Under the pieces are notes generated by a model, which saw only the letters and a program-made list of their open reading frames with translations, did no database searches and had not been told where the DNA came from. Made by a program: the position numbers and the translations under genes. 64,000 nt of DNA, from the NCBI GenBank assembly GCA_944320745.1, contig CALUIN010000044.1, positions 1 through 64,000 of the forward strand, read 5' to 3'. Shown piece by piece: positions 16,177 through 25,094 of the stretch; position 1 is the stretch's first letter; the number at the start of each line of letters is the position of its first letter. The DNA is from an uncultured Alloprevotella sp. (GTDB lineage: Bacteria > Bacteroidota > Bacteroidia > Bacteroidales > Bacteroidaceae).

Positions 16177-17268
16177 TTATTTCTTATAGTTCTTCTCGTA
16201 GAAGCGTTTCTTAGTGACCGTGCCGTCATGCAGCTTGCGGTGAATACGGACCTGTACCGGCGTACCCAGTTTTGCGTAGGCAATATCTACCAGCGCCATG
16301 CAGACGCTTTTGCCGGTCGAGATGGAATTGTATCCCGTGGTGACTACGCCCACGACTTTGTCATCGGTCAAGACTTCGTAACCGTGGCGGGGGATAGCCC
16401 GGTCGGCCAATTCTATTCCCACGATTTTCTGCCGTACGCCTTCTTCTTTCTGCCGGGCAACTGCTGCCTTACCCACGAAGTTCTCTTTTGTCAGCTTCAC
16501 GAACATGCCCAGCCCCGCCATGATGGGGGAGATTTTATTCGAAAGTTCGTCACCGTACAACGGCAGGCCTACTTCGAAGCGTAAAGTGTCGCGACAGCCT
16601 AAGCCGCAAGGCTGAGCCTGATGGCTTTCCATGAGTTTGTCCCAACTGTCCTGGATGAACTTGTGGCTGCCGTATATTTCAAATCCGTCCTCTCCGGTAT
16701 AGCCCGTGCGGCTGACGATGATTTCTTCGCCGCCGACCTGCAATGTCTTGAAAGTATAGAAGGACAATTCCTTGCAGGGCAATTGTAGCACCGTTTCCAT
16801 TACATGCTCGGCCTGCGGTCCCTGTATGGCCAATTGGCCATAGACGTCACTCTCGTTTGTTACTTCGACAGCGAACGTCGAAGCATGCTGCTTGAACCAG
16901 TCATAGTCCTTATCAATATTCGCCGCATTGACTACGAGCAGATAATTCTGCTCGCCGAGTTTGTAGACCAGAAGGTCGTCCACCGTTCCGCCATCGTCGT
17001 AGAGCGCCATGCCGTAAAATATCTTGCCCGCCGGGGCGCCGGCAACGTCATTCGTAAAGATGTATTGTACGAACTTCTCTGCATCAGCGCCTTTTACGAA
17101 AATTTCTCCCATGTGGCTCACGTCAAACACGCCGCAGGCTTTACGGACTGCGTTGTGCTCTGTCGTGATGTCTACATACTGGAGCGGCATTTCAAATCCG
17201 CCGAAGGAAACCATCTGGGCTCCCTGTTTCAAATGCCTTTCATAGAGGCATGTCCGTTTTTCATTCAT
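16177..17268 (-). CDS. gcvT: Aminomethyltransferase (glycine cleavage T protein)
   Basis: Transfers the methylene group from aminomethyl-GcvH to tetrahydrofolate and releases ammonia. The 363-aa protein has the typical N-terminal FGGFEMPLQY and FDVSHMGEI, a central SRTGYTGEDGFEIY folate-site segment, and a C-terminal barrel domain ending in KRFYEKNYKK. It starts 11 bases after the lipoate ligase gene, so the two are almost certainly co-transcribed. Confidence 0.97.
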   Translation of the reverse strand: MNEKRTCLYERHLKQGAQMVSFGGFEMPLQYVDITTEHNAVRKACGVFDVSHMGEIFVKGADAEKFVQYIFTNDVAGAPAGKIFYGMALYDDGGTVDDLLVYKLGEQNYLLVVNAANIDKDYDWFKQHASTFAVEVTNESDVYGQLAIQGPQAEHVMETVLQLPCKELSFYTFKTLQVGGEEIIVSRTGYTGEDGFEIYGSHKFIQDSWDKLMESHQAQPCGLGCRDTLRFEVGLPLYGDELSNKISPIMAGLGMFVKLTKENFVGKAAVARQKEEGVRQKIVGIELADRAIPRHGYEVLTDDKVVGVVTTGYNSISTGKSVCMALVDIAYAKLGTPVQVRIHRKLHDGTVTKKRFYEKNYKK

Positions 17269-17279
17269 GGTATTGTGTC

Positions 17280-18362
17280 TTATGAGGTTGGTCTGTCGGT
17301 TTGCTGCATCAGCAGGCGGATTAGCGCCGCGGCACTCAGCCCCTTTATGCTTCGTTCCGGGTGGGTTGACATTACCGCTTTCGTTACGCTTTCTTCAGTA
17401 AGCCGGCGGCCTCGCAAAGCCTGTGAAAAGGCAGCTTGTGCATCTCCTTCTTCGAAGAAATCGCCTGTCAGCCGGACGGTATCGATTCGTCCGTCAGCTT
17501 GCAGCCCCAAATGTACGACTAAACTTCCACATTGAGGCAAATAATCGGAACATTTTATTGATAGGGGCGACGATTTTCCGAAAAGGTAGTCCGGCCTGCG
17601 GTAACGGGCTTCCAGCCTCCGAATGCATTCATTGTCGGTTGCAGAAATCTTCAATGTCCTGTCGCTAAGTGTGGCTCGCAAATGAGCCCGCAGTTCCGCG
17701 ATATTCATGCCGAGGGCATCCTTGAGCAGGCCTATCCGGCTTCGTACGCTCTTCACCCCGCTGTGCAGCAGTTTGGACTTGTCCGGTGTCAGTGCCCGGC
17801 TCATGTGCTCAAAGTTCGTATCGTACAACATGGTTCCGTGTACGATATTCCGTTCCGGTAAATGGTAGAAAGCATTTCCGCAGATTTTCCTCTGGCCGTC
17901 CAGCAGGATATCGTTGCGCCCGGATATTTCTACACGAGCTCCTGCCGCTTCCAAGCTACGGGCGATGTGCTCGGAATATTCCGCAAACAGCGGAGTTACA
18001 TTTCCCGGCCCTGTGATCCAGCTGGTCATGATGTTTCCCTCGTCGGCATAAATGCACCCGCCGCCGCTTTTCCGCCGGACAACATCGATCCCGTGCGAGC
18101 GACAGTATGGCCAGTCCAGCTCGTCCGTCAGTGACTGGTTGCGCCCGATAACCACTGTCGGCTCCACGATCCAGGTGAACAGATAGTTGTTCCGTGGGAA
18201 ATGTGCGGCCACATATTCCTCCGCAGCAAGGTAGTATGCCGCGCCGCGCCCGCGGCCGTCATCGTATAGCTCCACATAGCAAGCGGGGAAACACGCGTTG
18301 CCGGACTTGTAATTTGCGGGGACGGCAGTGCGATCGGCTCCGACAGTAGGAATGCCACTCAT
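17280..18362 (-). CDS. Lipoate-protein ligase A family
   Basis: Activates lipoate with ATP and attaches it to acceptor lysines, here most plausibly GcvH. The 360-aa protein contains the LplA catalytic loop (VVRRKSGGGCIYADEGNIMTS), an IGRNQ segment and the GVKSVRSRI lysine motif, followed by a C-terminal accessory domain. It sits immediately upstream of gcvT, which places scavenging-type lipoylation in the gcv operon. An octanoyl/lipoyl amidotransferase of the same fold is the alternative. Confidence 0.88.
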   Translation of the reverse strand: MSGIPTVGADRTAVPANYKSGNACFPACYVELYDDGRGRGAAYYLAAEEYVAAHFPRNNYLFTWIVEPTVVIGRNQSLTDELDWPYCRSHGIDVVRRKSGGGCIYADEGNIMTSWITGPGNVTPLFAEYSEHIARSLEAAGARVEISGRNDILLDGQRKICGNAFYHLPERNIVHGTMLYDTNFEHMSRALTPDKSKLLHSGVKSVRSRIGLLKDALGMNIAELRAHLRATLSDRTLKISATDNECIRRLEARYRRPDYLFGKSSPLSIKCSDYLPQCGSLVVHLGLQADGRIDTVRLTGDFFEEGDAQAAFSQALRGRRLTEESVTKAVMSTHPERSIKGLSAAALIRLLMQQTDRPTS

Positions 18363-18374
18363 ATTGAATGCGGA

Positions 18375-19409
18375 TTAGCGGACTGATAATTTCATCCAAA
18401 GTCCCTTGTGGTCCGTTGGCCAAACTCCGGCCGGCAGGATGATTTTCTCCTTTCCGACACCGGGCACGCGCCGCCCGTAGGCGACACAGCCTTCCGGGCC
18501 GAAAATTCGGCAATCCGTCAGACTTACGTTTTCGCCTCTGTAGAACAGGTAGTCTATGCGTTCCCGTTCATCGGCGAGCGGAGTCCACGAGAGTCGTTTG
18601 GTGTCCACCGCAGGGTTGTCCGCCGGGAATGTGAATCCGGGATGGGCAACCGGGTCCGGCCATTTTTCACGATAAGCATCGATGAAACCGGCGTTTTCGA
18701 GCGATTTGGTCTGTGGCCACTCTATCACCAAGCCATGATGGTCATACATGTAGCGGGTAGCATCTGTCCAATCCAAATGCGAAGGTTCATTGAAGTCCCC
18801 GCCAAGAATGACGATTCTGCCTTCCGCCTTGTCGCGCTCTGCCTGTTGCAAAAACGCGGCCATAGCTTCGTCACGCTGCGACAAGGCGTTACGGCGCAGC
18901 ACATCCTTCGCATCTGTCGGAATCGGTATTTCGCGCCACGTCGAGCCGTCATAGCCGCGCACATCGTAGTAGGCGTCGTTCAAGTAGTCGAGATGGGCTG
19001 TGTAAACGGCAAGTTTTATACCATTCCACTCACAGTGCAACCCGTATATGCTGCCGTGGTCATTCTTTTCCGGGAATACTACCAGCGAGTCTGTAATGGG
19101 AACGGAACTTAATAGTCCGGAGTCGTAACTATAAAATCCATAATATATTAAGCCTTTTTGCTCGAGTGAGCCGCAAAGTTTCTTGATGAAATCAACATTG
19201 TGATAATTCCTGACTTCGCTGAACGTGACGAAGTCCGGCTTAAGCCGGACAATCTCGCTGACAATAGCGTCGTAACCGCCTTGGACTTGTGTGCCTTCCT
19301 GCCAGATGTTCCATTGCAGGACGGTCATTTCCTTGTTTTCAGCGGTAGCCGGCAGCGTCATGGCTACAAGTACTGTCGCTAACAAGGTTTTGAAGAGATG
19401 CTTAAACAT
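18375..19409 (-). CDS. Secreted endonuclease/exonuclease/phosphatase-family protein
   Basis: Exported phosphoesterase of 344 aa with a clear signal peptide (FKHLFKTLLATVLVAMTLPATA). Family motifs are TVLQWNIWQEG at the N terminus, FVTFSEVRN (metal Glu), YTAHLDY, GGDFNEPSH (Asp/Asn pair), ERIDYLFYRG and the final PTDHKGLWM (Asp-His pair). It lies 12 bases upstream of the lipoate ligase and may share its promoter, though no metabolic link to glycine cleavage is obvious. The substrate (nucleic acid, phospholipid or sugar phosphate) cannot be told. Confidence 0.88.
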   Translation of the reverse strand: MFKHLFKTLLATVLVAMTLPATAENKEMTVLQWNIWQEGTQVQGGYDAIVSEIVRLKPDFVTFSEVRNYHNVDFIKKLCGSLEQKGLIYYGFYSYDSGLLSSVPITDSLVVFPEKNDHGSIYGLHCEWNGIKLAVYTAHLDYLNDAYYDVRGYDGSTWREIPIPTDAKDVLRRNALSQRDEAMAAFLQQAERDKAEGRIVILGGDFNEPSHLDWTDATRYMYDHHGLVIEWPQTKSLENAGFIDAYREKWPDPVAHPGFTFPADNPAVDTKRLSWTPLADERERIDYLFYRGENVSLTDCRIFGPEGCVAYGRRVPGVGKEKIILPAGVWPTDHKGLWMKLSVR

Positions 19410-19434
19410 GTTGCCTGTAAGTTTTGTTATACGG

Positions 19435-19442
19435 CAAAGGTA
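19435..19442 (-). promoter_or_regulatory. -7 element (TACCTTTG) at the head of the gcv-side operon
   Basis: Exact TAnnTTTG match on the minus strand, 26 bases upstream of the endonuclease-family start. A GAAA on the plus strand 18 bases away is a poor -33. No glycine riboswitch fold is recognisable in the leader. Confidence 0.5.
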
Positions 19443-19587
19443 GATAAAATATCGTTATGGGAAAAGTGCTGCACTGCAGATTTTGTCACGGTCTGCCGCG
19501 TTGCACCATCGGCTTCGTTATCTTGATTGTCACGTTCACCCCATGTCCGGGCGCAGGCGGCAGGAGATTACGGACCTACAGAAACAA

Positions 19588-19631
19588 AGCACGGGGCTAA
19601 GGACCGTTTTTTCTGTCCTTAGTCCCGTGCT
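19588..19631 (-). terminator. Strong hairpin, probable terminator of the decayed hydrolase
   Basis: Arms 19588-19604 and 19615-19631 pair over 17 positions with one G-U and a 10-base loop. On the minus strand a T-rich TTTGTTTC follows. It lies just past the end of the hydrolase remnant. Confidence 0.7.
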
Positions 19632-19649
19632 TACGGGGATAGTCCCCGT

Positions 19650-20215
19650 TTAGCATGTCGGAAGAGTTTGCCTTCTACTGTCTCCCCTTTTCAATATGCA
19701 CTTAAACCATTGCGCTATTGTTTCTGCCACATTATCAGCTTCCTGGGTGAAATTGTGATTTTCGCCCGGCAGCAGTACCAACTGGTGTCTGTGCCACGAC
19801 TGATGTAAACGATTACTATAAGTGTAGGGCACAAGGCGGTCGTCCATCCCATGCACAATCAATGCCGGCCCCACATTAAGCCGGCCGTCATGCCCGCTGC
19901 GATGACGCCTTGTGAATGGCCCGGCAAAGATACGCCGGCCCCATAGGGCTGACTGCCTGCCCGGGCAATATCAGGAATAGCGTCCTGCACCTCGTTGAGT
20001 GCGGTCATCTCTTGAAGCTCCTCCTCGCTCTGGCCGTGTCCGCTGAAGACGAAACGCAGCCCCCGATACGGCCCGATAGCAGCTTTCGGGCGATTTCATC
20101 GAAGGGAACCCGCTCCTTGCTTCCGGTGGAACCGCGACAAAAGACCACGGCGCTTATTTGCAGCCGGTGACTACGGGGCACTTGAAGCGTGCGGACAATT
20201 AGCTCATAAATCCTT
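19650..20215 (-). pseudogene. Decayed alpha/beta hydrolase
   Basis: Pieces of one alpha/beta hydrolase appear in order but in different frames on the minus strand: an N-terminal segment (ISAVVFCRGSTGSKERVPFDEIA, about 20160-20090), a middle segment (RFVFSGHGQSEEEL), the nucleophile elbow (GHSQGVIA, about 19910) and a C-terminal segment ALIVHGMDDRLVPY with the acid Asp and PGENHNF with the His (19870-19690). At least two frameshifts and a stop (after GLMWGRH) separate them. The parent was probably a serine esterase or peptidase-like hydrolase. A terminator hairpin follows. Confidence 0.75.
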
Positions 20216-20402
20216 TTACAGAAAAGATGAAGTCAACCTGCGTAAACCCACTTGGAATCAGCGCGAAAAAGAACGCTATAAATGATATTATGCATTGCTT
20301 TGCCAACTGAGATTTTTAATGGTGGAAAAACTTCCGACCGTCAGCCCGACTTCATCCGATCCGGCGTGGGGTAGGGGAGATCTCATTGAGGCAGCCCTCT
20401 TC

Positions 20403-21221
20403 TTAGTACCGCTCGTCCTCGTTAGGGAATGCACCTGATTTCACGTCCGTAATGTATGAGCCGATAGCATCGGTCATAATGGAGTAAAGATCGGCATATT
20501 GACGCAGGAATTTGGGGTGAAATCCTTTATTCTTACCCAGCATGTCGTCAATTACCAGCACTTGTCCGTCAGCCGGACCTGCGCCGATGCCAATGACAGG
20601 AATGCTCAGCCTGCGGCAAACCTCTTGCGACAGATTGGCCGGAATTTTTTCCAGCACCAGAGCGGCGCACCCGATTTCTTCCAGTGCTACGGCGTCAGTC
20701 AGCAGTTTGTCGGCTTCGGCCTTCTCCTTGGCGCGCACACCGTAGCCGCCGAACTTGTGGATGCTTTGCGGCGTCAGGCCCAGGTGACCGACTACGGGAA
20801 TGCCGGCATCAATGATTTTCTTCACAGATTCTATGATTTCCACGCCGCCCTCCAGTTTGAGCGCGTCGCAACCGCTCGCCTGGACCATGTGAATTGCATT
20901 ACGGACACTGTCTGCCGGGCACACCTGATAGCTGCCGAAAGGCATATCGCAGACTACGAGGGCGCGCTTCGTGCCGCGCACCACGGAACGGGCGTGATAG
21001 ATCATTTCCTCTACGGTAATCGGCAGGGTTGTAGCATTTCCGGCCATGACATTCGAAGCAGAATCGCCGACAAGAATGACGTCGATACCGGCCTCATCCA
21101 CAATTTTTGCCGTGCCGTAATCGTATGCCGTCAGCATGGAGATTTTTTCGCCGTTGGCTTTCATCTCCTTCAGACGTTGGACAGATATTTTTCTGGTGTC
21201 CTCTACTAAATACTTTGACAT
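20403..21221 (-). CDS. panB: 3-methyl-2-oxobutanoate hydroxymethyltransferase
   Basis: First committed step of pantothenate (CoA) synthesis: methylene-THF plus 2-oxoisovalerate gives ketopantoate. The 272-aa length is typical. Motifs include [10 protein letters not shown], the metal-binding [32 protein letters not shown] and the C-terminal IGIGAGP-DGQVLV. It follows a HAD phosphatase gene by 40 bases on the same strand; panC and panD are not adjacent. Confidence 0.96.
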   Translation of the reverse strand: MSKYLVEDTRKISVQRLKEMKANGEKISMLTAYDYGTAKIVDEAGIDVILVGDSASNVMAGNATTLPITVEEMIYHARSVVRGTKRALVVCDMPFGSYQVCPADSVRNAIHMVQASGCDALKLEGGVEIIESVKKIIDAGIPVVGHLGLTPQSIHKFGGYGVRAKEKAEADKLLTDAVALEEIGCAALVLEKIPANLSQEVCRRLSIPVIGIGAGPADGQVLVIDDMLGKNKGFHPKFLRQYADLYSIMTDAIGSYITDVKSGAFPNEDERY

Positions 21222-21261
21222 AACATAACGGGTATGATGTTTGTAAGACTTGTACTATTTA

Positions 21262-21885
21262 TTATAAATCCGCGGGCAGCAATTCTGCTTGCGAAAAGTC
21301 TGCGATGCAGTAATCACACAGGGGGCGGATTGTGTCGGCCGGCAGTGTCGTGGCAAGCCCGACAACCTTTGCGCCGGCAGCTCGTCCAGAGGCCAGTCCG
21401 TTGAGACTGTCCTCGAACACGACGCAGCCCGAAACCGGAACTTGCAGCATCGCCGCAGCGTGGAGATAGCAGTCCGGTGCAGGCTTGGAATTTTTTACAC
21501 TCTCGGCGGTCACGACAAGCCCGAACAACTGTTCGATTTCGGGATGCGCCGCATAAAGAAAAGCCATTTTGGCCCGGTCGGAACTGGTGACTATGGCCGT
21601 GGCGATATGGCGTTCGTGCAAGGATTTTACGTAATCCGTCACGCCGGCAACGTACGGATAACACATTGATTGCTCGAAGGCGGACAAACGTTTCCTGAGT
21701 TCCTCCTGCAGTTTCGCGTCCGGAAAGTATTTGGTCAGAATGTGCGTCAGAGTCTGCCCTTTGATTAAGCCGGAAAAATTCTGTTCCTGAGGAAAATGTT
21801 CTTTCCCGATTTCATTCCAAAACACTGTGTATTGCGGCTCCGTATCTACGACAACGCCGTCCAAGTCAAAGAGTGCTGCAATCAT
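21262..21885 (-). CDS. HAD-family hydrolase, beta-phosphoglucomutase-like
   Basis: Haloacid-dehalogenase phosphatase or phosphomutase of 207 aa, cytoplasmic. Motif I is FDLDGVVVDTE (nucleophile Asp and acid Asp), motif II is VTSSDRAK, motif III is the Lys in NSKPAPDCY and motif IV is VFEDSLNG. The helical cap between motifs I and II fits the beta-PGM/phosphatase subclass. The substrate cannot be assigned; its place upstream of panB may only reflect co-transcription. Confidence 0.88.
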   Translation of the reverse strand: MIAALFDLDGVVVDTEPQYTVFWNEIGKEHFPQEQNFSGLIKGQTLTHILTKYFPDAKLQEELRKRLSAFEQSMCYPYVAGVTDYVKSLHERHIATAIVTSSDRAKMAFLYAAHPEIEQLFGLVVTAESVKNSKPAPDCYLHAAAMLQVPVSGCVVFEDSLNGLASGRAAGAKVVGLATTLPADTIRPLCDYCIADFSQAELLPADL

Positions 21886-21988
21886 GTATGTCTGATTTTT
21901 TCTTATTAATTAAGTCTATTTTCTGGAAGTGGGCACCGGCGGGGGACTGTTCCGTAAAAACGCGTGCAAAATTACGAAATTCACAGGA

Positions 21989-22022
21989 TTTGAGACCATG
22001 TGAAAATAAATTCTTAACTTTG
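21989..22022 (+). promoter_or_regulatory. Promoter of the purF-like/carA/carB operon
   Basis: TTTG at 21989-21992, a 22-base spacer and TAACTTTG at 22015-22022 form a Bacteroidetes-type promoter. The predicted start of transcription near 22026 leaves about 18 bases before the ATG at 22044 and excludes the longer open frame that begins at 21873. Confidence 0.75.
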
Positions 22023-22043
22023 CACGAAACTACAGAAAAAGGA

Positions 22044-23933
22044 ATGGAACCGCTAAAACACGAGTGTGGGGTGGCCATGGTGAGGCTGCTCAAGCCTTTG
22101 GAGTACTATCAGGAAAAGTATGGGACATGGATGTACGGCTTGAACAAACTGTACCTCATGATGGAAAAGCAGCACAATCGCGGACAGGAAGGAGCCGGGT
22201 TGGCATGTGTGAAGATGAACGTCGAACCTGGCGAAGAATTCTTTTTCCGTGAACGTGCCGAAGGGACAAACGCCATCCAGGAAATATTTGGCAATGTGCA
22301 CAAGAAACTTGCCGAATTTCGGGCGGAACAGCTGGCCGATGCGGAATTTGCCAGCCGCCATATACCTTATTCTGGCGAAATCTATATGGGGCATCTCCGC
22401 TACAGCACGACAGGCCGGCGTGGCCTGTCGTATGTGCATCCTTTCATGCGGCGAAACAATTGGCGTGCTAAGAATCTCTGTATCTGCGCTAATTTCAACA
22501 TGACCAATGTGGAAGAGATTTTCAACGACATTGCCGTAAAAGGGCAGCATCCCAGAATGGTTTCGGACACGTATATTCTATTGGAACAACTGGGTCACCG
22601 CCTGGACCGAGAAAGCGAACGCTGCTTCCAAGACGCCCTGAAGTTGGGATTGCAAAATAAAGAGATTACAGAATATATAGAGGAACACATCAACCTGGCC
22701 AATGTGCTGAAACTTTCTGCCCCCGTATGGGACGGAGGCTACGTGCTTTGCGGTGTAACCGGAAGCGGTGAGATGTTTTCCATGCGCGACCCGTGGGGCA
22801 TACGCCCGGCTTTCTGGTATCAGGACAATGAGATCCTTGTCGTGGCATCCGAACGGCCTGTCATACAAACTTCCCTGGACGTGGAGGCTGACGACATTGT
22901 GGAATTGAAGCCCGGACAGGGCTTGTTTGTCAACAAGTGCGGTGCAGTCCGCACGGAGCAGATCCTGCCTGTAAAGCAGTATTCTGCCTGTTCGTTCGAG
23001 CGCGTCTATTTCAGCAGAGGCTCCGACAAGGACATATACCAAGAGCGCAAGGAATTGGGCCGGACCTTGGTAGAGCCTATTCTGAAAGCCATCAATTATG
23101 AGCTGGAGAATACGGTTTTTTCCTACATACCCAACACTGCGGAGGCCGCTTACTATGGTCTGCTGGCGGGGTTCAACGAGTATCTGAACCAAAAGAAAAT
23201 AGAGGAAATCTCACATTTGGGCGACCAGCTCACGCCGGAAGTCCTGAAGCGCATCCTGTCTCGCCGGATTAGGGCGGAAAAGGTGGCGTGGAAGGATATC
23301 AAAATGCGTACATTCATTGCCGAAGGTAATAGCCGCAAGGACTTGGCGGCCCATGTTTACGACATTACTTACGGAAGTCTGAGGCCTAAGATTGACAATC
23401 TGGTGGTGATAGATGATAGTATCGTCCGCGGAACAACGCTCAAAGAAAGCATTATTCGCATCCTTGACCGGCTTCATCCCCGCCGTATCGTAGTGGTAAG
23501 TTCGTCACCACAGGTGCGCTACCCGGATTATTACGGGATAGATATGGCCCAGATGGACGAATTCATCGCATTCCGTGTCGCCATAGCATTGCTGGAGGAA
23601 AGCGGGCAAAACAAGCTCTTGGACGAAGTGTATCGCCTTTGCAAACAGCAGGAGAATCTGCCCAAGGAAGAGGTGAAGAATTATGTCCGGAGAATTTACG
23701 AGCCATTTACTGCCGAGGAAATCTCGAAGAAAATGGCGGATATGCTCCGACCGGACAACATGAAAACGGAAATACACATTGTTTACCAAAGTCTGGAAGG
23801 ACTGCACAAAGCTTGTCCGAACAGTCCGGGAGACTGGTACTTCAGTGGAAACTATCCTACGCCCGGCGGCGTGAAGCGCTTGAACAAGGCTTTCATAGAT
23901 TTCTATGAGCAACGGAACGGACAGGCCAGCTAA
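22044..23933 (+). CDS. PurF-like amidophosphoribosyltransferase family protein
   Basis: Protein of 629 aa with a class II glutamine amidotransferase domain and a phosphoribosyltransferase domain. MEPLKHECGVAM places the likely nucleophile at Cys8; GQEGAGLA, GHLRYSTTGRRG and the PRPP loop VVIDDSIVRGTTLKES (about 454-468) are PurF-like. It is about 150 aa longer than ordinary PurF, with extra sequence near the N terminus (LLKPLEYYQEKYGTWMYGLNKLY) and a long C-terminal tail. It heads an operon with carA and carB. Whether it makes phosphoribosylamine or has another ammonia-transfer role is not shown, so I give no symbol. Confidence 0.85.
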   Translation: MEPLKHECGVAMVRLLKPLEYYQEKYGTWMYGLNKLYLMMEKQHNRGQEGAGLACVKMNVEPGEEFFFRERAEGTNAIQEIFGNVHKKLAEFRAEQLADAEFASRHIPYSGEIYMGHLRYSTTGRRGLSYVHPFMRRNNWRAKNLCICANFNMTNVEEIFNDIAVKGQHPRMVSDTYILLEQLGHRLDRESERCFQDALKLGLQNKEITEYIEEHINLANVLKLSAPVWDGGYVLCGVTGSGEMFSMRDPWGIRPAFWYQDNEILVVASERPVIQTSLDVEADDIVELKPGQGLFVNKCGAVRTEQILPVKQYSACSFERVYFSRGSDKDIYQERKELGRTLVEPILKAINYELENTVFSYIPNTAEAAYYGLLAGFNEYLNQKKIEEISHLGDQLTPEVLKRILSRRIRAEKVAWKDIKMRTFIAEGNSRKDLAAHVYDITYGSLRPKIDNLVVIDDSIVRGTTLKESIIRILDRLHPRRIVVVSSSPQVRYPDYYGIDMAQMDEFIAFRVAIALLEESGQNKLLDEVYRLCKQQENLPKEEVKNYVRRIYEPFTAEEISKKMADMLRPDNMKTEIHIVYQSLEGLHKACPNSPGDWYFSGNYPTPGGVKRLNKAFIDFYEQRNGQAS

Positions 23934-23999
23934 AGAAGATCGACCTAATAGTAACAAAGGCAGGTAGTTCGCTTACATGCCGCTTATTATATATAATTC

Positions 24000-25079
24000 A
24001 TGCGAAACGTAACGCTTGTTTTAGATGACGGAACGAAATTCTACGGAAAATCGTTCGGCTATGAAAAACCTGTTGCAGGTGAGGTGGTATTTAATACTGC
24101 GATGACAGGGTACCCGGAGAGCCTGACGGACCCCTCGTATGCAGGACAGTTGATGACGCTGACCTACCCCTTGGTCGGCAATTATGGTGTCCCTCCCTTT
24201 ACTGTTGAGGAAAATAGGTTGGCCACATTTATGGAAAGCGACCGCATTTACGCTTCAGCCATTATCGTGAGCGACTACATCAACAGCTACAGCCATTGGA
24301 ACGCAGCGGAGAGCCTGGCCGACTGGCTGCGCCGCGAGCGCGTTCCGGGTATCACGGGCATTGACACCCGTGAACTCACAAAGGTCCTGCGCGAGCACGG
24401 CGTAATGATGGGAAAAATCCTTTTCGACGACGAGCCGGACAACATCCCGGCAGCTCAATATGAAGGCGTGAACTACGTGGCTCAGGTTTCGTGTAAGGAA
24501 ATCATACGTTACAATGACGGGGTCGGCAAAAAGGTCGTGCTGGTTGACTGTGGCGTAAAGCATAATATTATTCGTTGCCTGCTGCGGAGGGGCGTTGAGG
24601 TAATACGTGTTCCCTGGGACTACAACTTCAACGAGCTGGAGTTTGACGGATTGTTCTTGGCAAACGGGCCGGGCGATCCCGACACCTGTAGCGCCGCAGT
24701 GGACAATATCCGGCGCTTCATCACCAGTTCAGATAAGCCTTGTATGGGTATCTGCATGGGAAATCAGCTGCTTTCAAAAGCTGCCGGTGCTACGATATAC
24801 AAATTGAAATACGGGCATCGTTCGCATAACCAGCCTGTGCGCATGGTCGGGACGAATAAATGTTTTATAACGAGCCAGAATCACGGCTACGCGGTGGACA
24901 GCAAATCGCTCCCCGCTGACTGGGAACCCTATTTTATCAACATGAACGACGGTTCTAACGAAGGAGTCCGCCATAAATCCAAGCCATGGTTTTCGGCACA
25001 GTTCCATCCTGAGGCTTGCAGCGGGCCCGTCGATACCGAGTTCCTATTCGACGACTTCGTAAAATTGTTGAATTTCTAA
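24000..25079 (+). CDS. carA: Carbamoyl-phosphate synthase small subunit
   Basis: Glutaminase subunit that feeds ammonia to CarB for pyrimidine and arginine synthesis. The 359-aa protein has the N-terminal CPSase domain (FNTAMTGYPESLTDPSYAGQ) and a class I GATase domain with the nucleophile Cys in GICMGNQL (about residue 252) and the His/Glu pair in AQFHPEACSGP. The start at 24000 lacks a Shine-Dalgarno sequence. It lies 66 bases after the purF-like gene and 15 bases before carB. Confidence 0.97.
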   Translation: MRNVTLVLDDGTKFYGKSFGYEKPVAGEVVFNTAMTGYPESLTDPSYAGQLMTLTYPLVGNYGVPPFTVEENRLATFMESDRIYASAIIVSDYINSYSHWNAAESLADWLRRERVPGITGIDTRELTKVLREHGVMMGKILFDDEPDNIPAAQYEGVNYVAQVSCKEIIRYNDGVGKKVVLVDCGVKHNIIRCLLRRGVEVIRVPWDYNFNELEFDGLFLANGPGDPDTCSAAVDNIRRFITSSDKPCMGICMGNQLLSKAAGATIYKLKYGHRSHNQPVRMVGTNKCFITSQNHGYAVDSKSLPADWEPYFINMNDGSNEGVRHKSKPWFSAQFHPEACSGPVDTEFLFDDFVKLLNF

Positions 25080-25094
25080 CTGAACGCAAACACC

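Noticed and set aside
19410-19587. Possible glycine riboswitch ahead of the gcv cluster
   Set aside because: The leader and nearby spacer show no tandem aptamer-like helices or conserved glycine aptamer bases; only a -7 promoter box is supported.
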